Source of the DNA: Colocasia esculenta
Taxonomy: Eukaryota; Streptophyta; Magnoliopsida; Alismatales; Araceae
Length of the DNA: 64,000 nt
Assembly (NCBI GenBank): GCA_014218235.1
Contig: CM024758.1
Span: 99,485,698 to 99,549,697, forward strand
Direction: 5' to 3'
The translations under genes were made by a program, and so were the position numbers. This document shows positions 51,101-59,153 of the stretch, in pieces (positions within the stretch are counted from its first letter, which is position 1; each line of letters begins with the position of its first letter). Below the pieces are notes generated by a model, which saw only the letters and a program-made list of their open reading frames with translations, made no database searches and was not told the DNA's origin.

Positions 51101-53744
51101 GACTACTTTTCGTAGTATCCGACCATCCATCACACATAAGAGTGATGCCATACTTTTGTCATTTTCTCTTGAATGAGGCAATGTAATTTTTCAATTCTTC
51201 AACCTCGGCATCTAGATAAACACCAGCTAGTTCTTTTGGTGTGGGGGGCTGCACATGCTTTCCAAGATTTTGTATCTCTTGCACCATTGGTTTGTAGTAT
51301 AGACTATTGGCTGCATTAAAAGCTAATCCTGAATGATGCCAAAATTTGGCAACAACTCTACCCAGCTGCCATCTCGGCCTTTGCTCTGTAAAGAGTCTTC
51401 AATTCGAGTTTGCTTTCCATGCTCCCTTTGAAAGGCATAGGGGTCAATCTCCTGCACATCTTGACCGACGTTCCTCTTCCTTGGGTAGGGAAGAGGTTGA
51501 ATGACGAGGAGGATCAGTGTAATAGCCACGAAGGTCGGGCGGTTTGGAAGGTCGTGAGGATGAGACAGTATCATCGTGACAACGTACTTCTGAGTCACCC
51601 CTCGCCCATGCCTCCGCCCGGCTCTCACGTAGAGCCCATTGCATGTCTTTCTCAAATGGATCTCGAACTGTGACATGGACATCGGTGGCTTGGGATGGGA
51701 GCTGATGTTCATCTTGTGATCCTCATCATCTTGCAACGTGGTCTGACTATGAGTCCTCTTCTCTGCTCTTATTTGTCTCAAATATTGTGCTATTACAATT
51801 TTAACATCATATGACACACTTGGACAACCGACGACTTCACTATATCCTGCACCCTTACCTCCTGCTAGGTGTTTCTTTAAACGGGTTAGGGAAAAAAAAA
51901 AAAAACGGCCGGCTAACCTAACGCGGGCGGGGGGAGGGGGGTAAAAAAAAAAAAAACCGGCGCGGTCTGGTGGACAACGCAAAACCGGCTCGCGCCGCAT
52001 ACCGCGGCGGCACGCGCCGGGTCGCCCCAGTTGGGCAACCTGACCGTGCCTGGGCTCGTCTGCGCCCAGGCACGGTGCGGTTTGACTGTACTGCGGCGGT
52101 ATGCTGTGGTACGGCGAACCATGCTTGTAGGTTGAGAAGACTCAAGTCTTGCAAGTTGCAGTTATACCTACACTCTTTCAAAATTGTGGCTATGTCGTCA
52201 GTGCGGAATACCATGTGTACCTATCAACAATATGCCAACCACCCTTTGTAATTGCATCAATGATGAATAAAATGGAGTTCCTTCATCTACATCTGCATGC
52301 TTTGTGGTCATGTGGTAAATTGCATATAAACCCTTGTAATTAAGAAAGTCCTCAAATGACCTTCAAACATTCTAGAAATTGCCTCAGCACTTCTGAAACT
52401 CAAGAAACAAAACCCCCCCTTTTTCAACCCAGACTTGTATCAGGTCCCCTGGTTTGGCTAAATTATCAAAATACCCTTACAATCCAAAAGTCAGGGATTG
52501 CATCAAAACCCTCCTCTAGCCCAGAACTTGTACCAAGTCCTTCTGCCCTAGCCCAATATCCCTGAAACTCAGAAATACCAAAATACCCCTAGAGTCCAGA
52601 AACCATCAAAATCCCGTAAAATGCCTATGACTTTTGCATATTGCATCTATATCCTCCAGATTATAGGGTTTCGCCTTCCCATTAGTCTATCGGTGATGAA
52701 TGAGAATCAAGAGTGAGCCATGCAAGTGAGTCATAAAACCCTATTCCCATTAGTATCGGTGATGAATGAGAATCAAGAGTGAGCCATGCAAGTGAGTCTG
52801 CCCTTCGTGTCAGAACCATGTGAAAAGGATCTGACATTTCTTTGACAGTCAATCAAGGATATTCGGACTTTATGTCGATGTAAACTAACACTAACTGCGA
52901 TCAGTGGGGAACGGTCTCATACCTAAACCCTAATTGTTTGATCAAAAATAAGCGCACGGAATGAACCATGCGCTGGCTATCCATACAGCCATACATGTGC
53001 AACCAATACAAATTTCCCTTTTTTCAAAGGCTCAGAAAGAAATTTATATTTCATTAAAAATTCTGTGTCCAACAATGGAATTCATACATAATTTTCAAAG
53101 TTACACCATGTGATGATGCTTTCAAATGCTACGCTTTGTCACAATTAAGCATTATGCCATCAATCTGGGGTTGGAAAAGAGAAATCTGAGGTTTGGACAG
53201 ATTTTGTAGCTGGTTGAGACGCCAACCTCTTATATTTTGCTAAAAGTGAGCATGGAAGGCTTCGCTCTGTGGCACAGAATTCCACACTATTAATGGATGA
53301 AGAAATGGGCCCTTCGTGCTTTAGGTGGGAATTTCTTTTCTAATGGGTAGTCTCATCTTCTCTCATTGTTTACATGCAGATATGTAGTGGATGCTGCTGA
53401 TAGAGACAGTGTCCCTGTGTCCAGAAGTGAGCTGCATGACTTGCTGGTGAAGCCATCCTTAAATGGCATTCCTCTCTTAGTTCTTGGTAACAAAATTGAC
53501 AAGTCTGAAGCACTTTCAAAACAAGCATTGGTTGATCAGCTGTAAGTTTGGAACTTTATATTCAGAAGGAAATATTGGCTATCCTACAGGATTATTCTAA
53601 TTTCTTCATTGTCCTTTGTGACCCAGAGGTCTGGAGTCTATAAAAGATAGAGAGGTCTGCTGCTACATGATCTCCTGCAAGGATTCTATCAACATAGATG
53701 CTGTCATCGATTGGCTTATCAAACATTCTAAGGCTGCTAGATGA
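33135..53744 (+). CDS. ARL8: ADP-ribosylation factor-like protein 8 (ARL8), exons 2-6
   Basis: Small GTPase of the ARF/ARL family; ARL8 acts on lysosome/vacuole membranes and vesicle transport. Exons: 33135-33200, 33290-33322, 33422-33543, 53380-53541, 53627-53744 (TGA 53742-53744). All donors are GT and acceptors AG, and the phases join cleanly (ACT|ACA, ACT|GTA, TT|A, CT|A). The joined 167 codons hold P-loop GLQNAGKTS, switch I threonine in MIPTVGFNM, switch II WDLGGQ, NKID, and SCKD. Exon 1, normally about 18 codons for an amphipathic N-terminus (MGLW..), is missing and probably lies upstream. With it the protein would be about 185 aa, the family's usual length. No stop or frameshift, so likely functional despite a 19.8 kb intron 4. 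Confidence 0.93.
34430..35067. mobile_element. Non-autonomous hAT-type element, purine-rich interior
   Basis: 638 bp, ends CATGGAAAAATGAATCAG / CATGGAAGGTAGAATCGG, duplications ACACCCAC (34422-34429) and ACACCTAC (35068-35075). Subterminal word GATTGG/CCAATC near both ends. The centre (34580-34880) is GAAGAAGAA-rich, which creates long low-complexity minus-strand ORFs of no significance. Confidence 0.75.
35265..35575. repeat. Minisatellite of ~23-bp AATATTTGTCAGCCATAGG units
   Basis: About a dozen degenerate units of AGTATTTGT(C/T)AG(T/C)CATAGGT. Preceded by CAGCAACCAACAGCAGCAA sequence. No coding potential. Confidence 0.75.
35576..36337 (+). other. Unassigned intron sequence
   Basis: Contains an 85-codon ORF at 35932-36189 and a 73-codon ORF starting 36217, neither with a recognised motif or codon pattern. 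I see no mobile-element ends in this stretch. Confidence 0.3.
36338..37033. mobile_element. Non-autonomous hAT-type element J with TCTCGG ends
   Basis: 696 bp, ends CTAGGTTTGCC / CATGGTATGCAA, duplications CTCAGGGC (36330-36337) and CTCAGGGT (37034-37041). Both ends are arrays of TCTCGG/CTCGCGAGA. The middle (36505-36900) is a single copy of the AT-rich core arm, in the same orientation as 15215-15634. Confidence 0.78.
37034..37770. other. Unassigned intron sequence
   Basis: Ordinary AT-rich intron DNA with no ORF, repeat array or element terminus that I can identify. Confidence 0.35.
37771..39764 (+). repeat. 5' LTR of the gag-only Ty3 element
   Basis: Matches the 3' LTR along its length, from TGTTGCACCCTTT to ATTTCATTAAAAA. 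38120-38510 is a degenerate GC-rich tandem array of GGGTCCATTTCACCC-like units. At 38830-38840 it holds the intact CTTGTAGG site that in the other LTR is occupied by hAT-2. Confidence 0.8.
38120..38510. repeat. GC-rich tandem array in the 5' LTR
   Basis: Roughly ten to twelve imperfect units with GGGTCC, CATTT(C/G), CACCC and GTTGACC words. The counterpart in the 3' LTR is at about 45780-46240, with a different unit count. Confidence 0.65.
42577..42805. mobile_element. Short non-autonomous hAT-type MITE (AGTCGG word)
   Basis: 229 bp, ends CAAGGATGGCAGAGTCGG / CATGGATGGCAAAGTCGG, perfect 8-bp duplication GATACACA (42569-42576, 42806-42813). AGTCGG/GGGTCGG words throughout, and a run of C. Close to the right end of element A, so a deletion derivative of that subfamily. 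Confidence 0.87.
43103..43473. mobile_element. Non-autonomous hAT-type MITE (TAGGG termini), copy 2
   Basis: 371 bp, ends TAGGGCTGCAATCGG / TAGGGTTGCAAACAG, duplications CCAAATAC (43095-43102) and CTAAATAC (43474-43481). Near-full-length match to 3271-3636 with the same GATTCCGATA word, more diverged. Confidence 0.83.
43901..45093 (-). pseudogene. Antisense ORF set in the gag-only Ty3 element
   Basis: Minus-strand ORFs at 45093-44758, 44547-44320, 44309-44109 and 44104-43901 are consistent with one decayed gene running against gag. The first reads RVLERTRDWWSSLKLQEEPY, WEGQYEGHMCLYLPKLSKEL and DVDLVETNMVDPLG, which looks like real protein rather than chance. Some plant Ty3 elements (Grande, for example) carry an antisense gene before the 3' LTR, and this position fits. 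Function not recognised. Confidence 0.45.
46756..47958. mobile_element. Non-autonomous hAT-type element K with ~870-bp hairpin core
   Basis: 1203 bp, ends CAAGGTTCAAAAAC / CATGGTTCAAAAAC, perfect 8-bp duplication CATACAAT (46748-46755, 47959-47966). Outer arrays use GATCGG/GGCTCGGC words. Inner inverted arms of about 430 bp (46909-47340 and 47360-47775) pair almost completely, from GGACTCGGCCTGAACTCA inward, and are the same AT-rich core found in elements A, B, J and 1935-3238. Confidence 0.88.
48240..51900 (-). pseudogene. hAT-2 transposase, BED / DUF659 / hAT dimerisation (broken)
   Basis: Minus strand, from about 51900: end of a BED finger (RLKKHLAGGKGAGY), linker, then DUF659 with CDGWSDTTKSS at 51134, FYHKSVDASSH, VVTDNGSNYKKAW (about 50965-50925) and PCAAHCVDL. 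Middle: YFWSRVNKIVQMIEPLYEVL (50500-50440), then YYLHPGFQHKDEL near 50180. The dimerisation domain (about 49830-49640) shows SPTLREITIKVLSQ, CERNWS and VYVHYNMRLRL. An acidic tail follows (to 49277), then a Ser/Gly- and Tyr-rich C-terminus (to 48270). Stops (for example within the CERNWS approach at 49730 and after AGK at 50256), frameshifts and a missing BED N-terminus mark it as dead. Confidence 0.83.
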
Positions 53745-54849
53745 TCCTGAAACCTGCTTCCGTCATCTAAAGTGTTGTCAAGGTGCAGAAAAGGCAAACA
53801 TTTATTTCATCATTACATTGGCTATGCTGTGAATTTCTTGTTCTTCCAAGAGTTTCAAAGTCATCATTATGTTGTATATTTTTGTATAATTGGTCCCCTT
53901 TCGTTATTGCTTTGCGTTGTGTCAATGATCAGAGTTGTGTTTTCCCACCCCCCCCCCCCCCCCAAAAAAAAAAAAAAAAATGGAGATACACTGTTAAAGA
54001 TTTCCTTTTTGGACAAAATCAAGTGGGAAGTTTTTATTATTTTCTTCAGCTGGGTTATCAAAGCAGGGCAACCATTCATATCCTGTTGGGGATCTTCAAT
54101 GGCTGACCCCACATCAGCAGGTAGGGGAGGCTTAATTTTTCCCATGAAATCAAAAGCCAGAAGATCACACAGGCAGTTCAGCTTAAAGGGTATTTGAAGG
54201 AACTCATGAGATTCAAATTTGAGTCTTCCATGTGGAAGATTGGAACACCAATGACAGGATCTCCTTTGTTAACGACCAGCATCCCCTTAAAGTTTGCCAA
54301 GGATACAATGGCTAGTGAATCATGAGCTACTTTATAGATCCTTTGGTTTTCAATTGCTATCGGGAATAGGGATGTAAAACGTTAACGGTTAGCACTATCC
54401 TTATCCTCAAAATAGAAGAGAAAATCTATCCTTAACCTTTTCCATATCCATGTGTATCCAGATCCATCTCTTCAAATTACTAACAGAAACAGATATATAC
54501 AGACTAAAATATCGGGCAAGGCTACATAATTCTACGATTTCTTTTCATAGACCCTCCCGCATGGCCGCATGTTATATAAATTCATTCGGCAATAGGAGCA
54601 ATATGGATTCAATAGATGGCCTACATGATATTGACATGTTGGTCGTTCTCCGTCCGATATCTGAGGCTGTCCAACAATTCCTTCCTTTGATTTCCAAATG
54701 GATGTTTGCTAAGTTGCGTTTTTATTTTTTTTGGTTTTTGTTTTTGGACAAAGGGGTCTTTTTAACCACCTGAATCGCCAAGTATGTATAAGAACACAGA
54801 GGATCTGCCCTCCCATCATAAAGATGATGGGTTGGGATCACTTCTCCAC
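53745..54849 (+). other. ARL8 3' flank
   Basis: Probable 3' UTR follows the stop. Homopolymer C then A runs sit at 53948-53980, generating spurious ORFs in three frames. 54450-54773 has a 107-codon plus-strand ORF without any recognised motif. No clear poly-A signal can be fixed from sequence alone. Confidence 0.4.
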
Positions 54850-55031
54850 GAGAAAGATTTAGTGCACTTGTGTATTGCACTTTAAGTGCAATATGATTAG
54901 GCAATGATTTATGTGGCATCTAACAATTGAGTTGCCACTTTATCACTCTTCATGTGAGGGGTGTCACATGAGTTATTGTCTAGTCATATTGCACTTAAAG
55001 TACAATACAAAAGTGCACTAAATCTTTCTCG
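54850..55031. mobile_element. Small MITE with ~45-bp inverted repeats
   Basis: 182 bp with long inverted ends (GAGAAAGATTTAGTGCACTT, then a paired GTACTTTAAGTGCAATATGA-like arm), flanked by TTCTCCAC at 54842-54849 and 55032-55039. 8- or 9-bp duplications with long inverted repeats suit a Mutator-like or hAT-like MITE, and the ends differ from the CATGG family. Confidence 0.8.
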
Positions 55032-55304
55032 TTCTCCACCTGGCTATTGGGTAGTTCTGATGGATTCTATTGAAGTTACCACGTGGCATAACTTGATTGA
55101 TTGATTGATGTACTTTAAATTTCAAGATTTTTTTATATAAAATAATCATATTTAAATAAATATTTATCCAAACATGTCCAGTTGAAAAATATTTACAAAT
55201 CTATGCATTCCATTTGCCCTGTGAGCAGATTTGCCACATCATTATCCACAATGTCATTTATCCTTTGAGAGCATCTGGGTGCACACGGGTGTCTCACCGC
55301 ACAC

Positions 55305-55960
55305 TAAGGGTCCATTTGGTTGTATGTAAAACAGTTTCATAGGGAAATAATTTTTCACAGAATAACTTTTCCGTGAAAATGAAAACGTAATTGTGTATTT
55401 GGTTGTTAGGAAAACTTAAAGTTGTATGAAAAGATATGAGATCTTATGATCTACTCAAATGAGAGAGAGTCATATATTCCTTGTGTACTAATATTATTCA
55501 TCATTTTTAATTTAATTTAATTTTATTTTTTTTAATATTTTTAAAAAATAAAATAAAATTAAATAACTAATGAAAAATAAGTAATTTTGACAAAGATAAT
55601 TTAAAGTTGGAGAAATAAAATAAAAATGTAATTTGAATGAATAATATTCTAAATATATTTTAATAAAAAAGTAAAAAATAAATTAACTATTGAGAAATAA
55701 TTAAATTTGAAAAATACTATTTAAATAAGTAGAAAAAAATAAAAAATCATGTTGAATGAATAGTGCACATGGGTGAAATGGCGCAGCAGCACCATTTGGA
55801 AAACGACATCCGCCTTTTTCGCGTGGATGCCGAAATCCAGAATTTTATGGATTTTATTTTACATATTTTATTTTTACATGATAACAAATGACTTAGAACA
55901 TGAACTTTTCCTGAAAAACTTTTCCTGAGTGGTGTTTTACGATTAAACAAACAGACCTAA
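55305..55960. mobile_element. Candidate AT-rich MITE with TAAGGGTC/TTAGGTC ends
   Basis: Imperfect inverted ends (TAAGGGTCCATTTGGTTGTA and TTAGGTCTGTTTGTTTAATC, both followed by GTAAAACA), an arrangement common in hAT-type MITEs. I could not find a matching duplication at the flanks, so the boundaries are uncertain. AT-rich interior, no ORF. Confidence 0.45.
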
Positions 55961-57976
55961 GTGTTGTTTGGATTTCCTTCTTAACCTAACATGCAGTAAT
56001 ACATTATCCGTATAATTAAATAATCTAAATATAGAAGTATAATTTATCTATAGCAAAAAAAAAAACACTATTTTTATTTTAAATCTTATTTGGCACATAA
56101 AAATTCTAAATAATGATCTAAATTAATTATTTAAATTGATGGACATAACAAGTTCCCTTGGGTAGTGGGATTCCTAAAGGGAGGAGACCTAGAGTTTCGG
56201 TGGACTAAGACTTTCACACTTACTAACAATGCATGATATAGATTATGGGGCACTTGGTACAACCTGATCAACGGTCATGTGGGAATTTACAGTCGGTGAA
56301 AACTTATGGAGGTTCTTGAATAAGCACTCTTCTTGACGGTGAGAAATTTACGGCCAAGAGGGATACTTACTAAGGTAGGAAAACAACCAACAGCATGATG
56401 AATGCATGACCCAATGCACACCGAAGTGTATGCAAGTTCTAACCTAATGCTAATGCACAGTACGTAAGACCATTCTCTCTTTGGAGAAGAACACGTAAGG
56501 GTAGACAGACGTGTTCAGAATGCATCTGTAGAGGTTGACTCCTTCCGCTGCTTACAAGGAAAAGAAAGGGAAAAGCCTTAGTACGTAAAGAAATCAATAT
56601 ATAACGTCACAAAAACTAATATAAGGATTGGACTAGCTAAAACAACCTAAACATGGATCAAATAATCACACAGAAACTTGGAAAAATAACTAAATGTCAG
56701 TAAATTGAAGAAGCAAAGACTCACATGAATGCATCTCATTGCACCGATGCATTCTAAATGCGTCTACCCCTCTTGACATGTTCAATACTGGATGTAAATA
56801 ACATGAATTAAACAAAAAAAAAATCAGAATCCCAACACCTAAAAAGCACAAACACTCACAAAAGTAGGACACAAGATGGGGGTGCTAAGAGTGCCATTGT
56901 GATCGCTAAAAGTGTGTAAGCATGGATTGAACCCAAAAATTATGAAAGATTAAAAATAATTGTGATCACCATTGGGATAATTGCTATAGATGGTAAGATT
57001 AAGAAAAGAGCTAACTATCTTGGAAATTGAAAGAGTAGGGGTAGACCGCTTACCTAGGTTTGAGCATGTGATCCCCTATGTCGTGGTCCGAACACATTGT
57101 TCCCTTGTGACTCTTTCTACCTTCAAGATGGGAGATTGAATTTTCTTACATTCTTTCCCTCCGGTCGGCCAGAGATCAAGGGACTCACGCTGTTCCTTCT
57201 TGCCTTAATCCTAGAGGGCTACTCCCTGAGCTAATAATGGATGAAGGGAAGGTCTGGAGATGAAGGTCGGCATCCCACAGGCTCAAAGTGGAATCCTCCT
57301 TTGGCTCTTGGACCTAGGGCTCTATTTATAGGGGAAGAAACTCTAAGTTAGGTTGAGAGTATGGGAAATATGGGTTTGTGAAAATGCACACAAATTAAAA
57401 CTTTTAAAATAGGATTTCCTTTGCAGATTGTCATGGGGTGAGAGATGTTAATCTAGAGGGAGAAGATCCATTCTTCACATCATGGAGACCACAGATCTCC
57501 CTAGATTGATGTAAAGCTCCTTGCAGATTAAAGTCACACACATACACGACATCAAGCGGTATCCACACAAATAGTTGGAGAAGACATCTCAACCTTCCTG
57601 TGCACTGTAGCAGTCCTCGTCGTTCAGATCTGTTAACTTGGTAATGAGCCATACATGACTCTGCCTGCCTCGAATAGGCTGAAGCCTCACAAGGGATACT
57701 ATTACTTGAGTCCGTGAGAACATAAAAGCAACACATTAAACACAAATAAGATCGCATACTTTATACAATCTCACACATATTTATATAAGTTCACTTAGCC
57801 AGTCTCAACTAAAGTCAAAAGAACAAAGTACATCAACCAGGGGCATACCCTATAGGTGAAACAGAAAGTAAATTACACTGCTGGTGGAGTAGGCCTGTCT
57901 CTGCTACGGTGCGGCTCAGAACTAGATGAGGGACGGAAATCCTCCTGCTCTCCTTCACCTAAAAGGGGGAAGTAGG
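55961..57976. other. Unassigned region, possible LTR fragments
   Basis: No gene recognised. 57240-57320 has a TCTATTTATAGGGG patch and 57430-57976 has the style of minus-oriented Ty3 LTRs (TCCTCCTGCTCTCCTTCACC.AAAAG next to 57977, like 58228-58252). A 108-codon minus-strand ORF (57757-57431) shows nothing recognisable. Confidence 0.3.
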
Positions 57977-59153
57977 TGTCACGTCCTAATAAATAACTAT
58001 TTATCAAAAATTGACAAAAATAGACTTAAGAAATAGAACTTGGATTATATAGACATCTGTCATGATTACAGCGGAAGCTTTACATACAAAACACTCCTCA
58101 TTAAAGTCCACAGGAGGAGTGGAAAAAGAAAAACATAATAACATTTCTATCTATATAGTCCTCAAAAAGTAGTCTATCAGATTCCAGCGATTGGTTGACC
58201 CACTCAGCACACCCCCTTAAGAACTAGGCTCATCCTGTTCACCTGAAAAAGTAAGATTTAATGAGCAATTGTGTCCAGTAGGATTCACCTTCTTATCAAA
58301 GGATTATGATAACCAATAATTAGGCAATATACACAACTGATAACAGTATTGAATAAACCTTGTACAGAAAAGAATTCAGTATGGTATTCACATTCTGGAT
58401 CAGGTAAGAAGTACATAATCAACTTGACTGAATAAAATGATGACCAATCAAGCAAGTATGATGCAATGCCAAACATATAGTGGATCCATTATCGTTCCGT
58501 ACGACCAGTAAACCAATTCGGATGCTCCTCCCGAGACTGGATCAGCCCCACTTGCACAGGCATTTATTACAATTGACTCCAAAGACCCAAAGTTGTCATC
58601 ACAAATCATTTCTGTTAAACATTCAAGTATGGTACATAGGTACTCAAAATCTCACATGTAACAAGGTTTTAGGAGTCAATGCCAATGACTTCAGAAAGAT
58701 GTAGCCATGTAGTAAACAATCATACTTGGAAGTGTCCAAGAATAATCCATAGTTGGATATAGATAATGATTAAATGATTCATCTCAGTGGTATAATGGTT
58801 TAGAATCTAAGAAAATGAGGAAAATAACTTGTTTGAACAACACAAGAGTGTGACACCGCTGACTGGAAAAGGAATGGTTCATGTTGGAACCACAGACTAG
58901 TGGTTGTTGACAGCCACTGGTTGGCTGTCGACAACTATTGGTCCATCCAGAACTGAATTCTGGAACCTGGCCTTTACCTGTCGACAGTTACTGGCTGACT
59001 GTCGAAGATGGGTTCTGTCTTTCGACAGCTAGGTTCTGTCTGTTGACATCCACTGGTTGTTCTGAAATTTTGGGTTCTGGAAGGAAGGTACCTATCGACA
59101 GCTAGATTTTGTCTATCGACAGTTGAAGGTTAATCATCCAGAAATGGTTTACA
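57977..59153 (-). repeat. 3' LTR of a Del/Tekay-type Ty3 element (minus strand)
   Basis: Read on the minus strand: starts TGTAAACC directly after a polypurine tract (AGTGGGGGAGAAT, 59154-59167) and ends GGACGTGACA. 1177 bp. It contains an array of CTGTCGACAG-type palindromes at 58900-59125. Chromodomain-coding sequence upstream of the tract assigns it to a chromovirus. Confidence 0.68.
58895..59125. repeat. Array of TGTCGACA palindromes in the Ty3 LTR
   Basis: At least six copies of (C/T)(T/G)GTCGACAG(C/T) or close variants (TGTCGAAGA, TTTCGACAG, TATCGACAG), spaced 15-40 bp with ACTGGTTGG or AGGTTCTGTC between. Confidence 0.75.

Larger units (their letters stand above)
46482..52123 (-). mobile_element. 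Complete autonomous-type hAT transposon (hAT-2)
   Basis: Ends CAAGGTTCGTCGTACC / CATGGTTCGCCGTACC with perfect 8-bp duplication CTTGTAGG (46474-46481, 52124-52131). The paralogous LTR at 38830 shows the uninterrupted site. Subterminal word is GGTACCGTACCG/CGGTACGG at the left end and GCCGC/GGTAC at the right. Carries a minus-strand transposase of the BED/DUF659/hAT type and a nested non-autonomous element (46756-47958). 5.6 kb, or 4.4 kb without it. Confidence 0.9.
37771..53074 (+). mobile_element. Gag-only Ty3/Gypsy LTR retrotransposon (non-autonomous)
   Basis: Two LTRs of about 2.0 kb: 37771 to about 39764, and 45415-53074 once hAT-2 is removed (2010 bp). Ends TGTTG..CCAACA, with flanking ATGGT (37766-37770) and ATGGA (53075-53079), a 4/5 match to a 5-bp duplication. 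The internal region, about 5.0 kb without MITEs, encodes a broken gag and an antisense ORF set but no protease, reverse transcriptase or integrase that I can find. The putative primer site after the 5' LTR (TGGCACGTATGG) is not a clean match to a common tRNA. Confidence 0.75.
45415..53074 (+). repeat. 3' LTR of the gag-only Ty3 element, split by hAT-2
   Basis: 45415-46481 and 52132-53074 join across hAT-2 to give a 2.0 kb LTR matching 37771-39764. A small local duplication (CCCTATTCCCATTAG..ATGAATGAGAATCAAGAG) at 52675-52790 is absent from the 5' LTR. Confidence 0.8.
33544..53379 (+). other. ARL8 intron 4, 19.8 kb of nested transposons
   Basis: Begins GTAAGA and ends TTTACATGCAG. First-order insertions are hAT-type elements at 34430-35067 and 36338-37033 and a Ty3 element at 37771-53074. 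Second order: hAT-2 (46482-52123) and MITEs at 42577-42805 and 43103-43473 inside the Ty3 element. Third order: element K (46756-47958) inside hAT-2. About 4 kb is not assigned to an element. Branch-point and acceptor context at the 3' end looks normal. Confidence 0.88.

Noticed and set aside
53772..54197. 141-codon plus-strand ORF after ARL8
   Set aside because: It runs through a C/A homopolymer and reads Phe/Leu-rich sequence with no motif. More likely 3' UTR and flank.
57431..57757. 108-codon minus-strand ORF with several Cys
   Set aside because: No zinc-binding spacing or family resemblance, and it lies next to LTR-like sequence.
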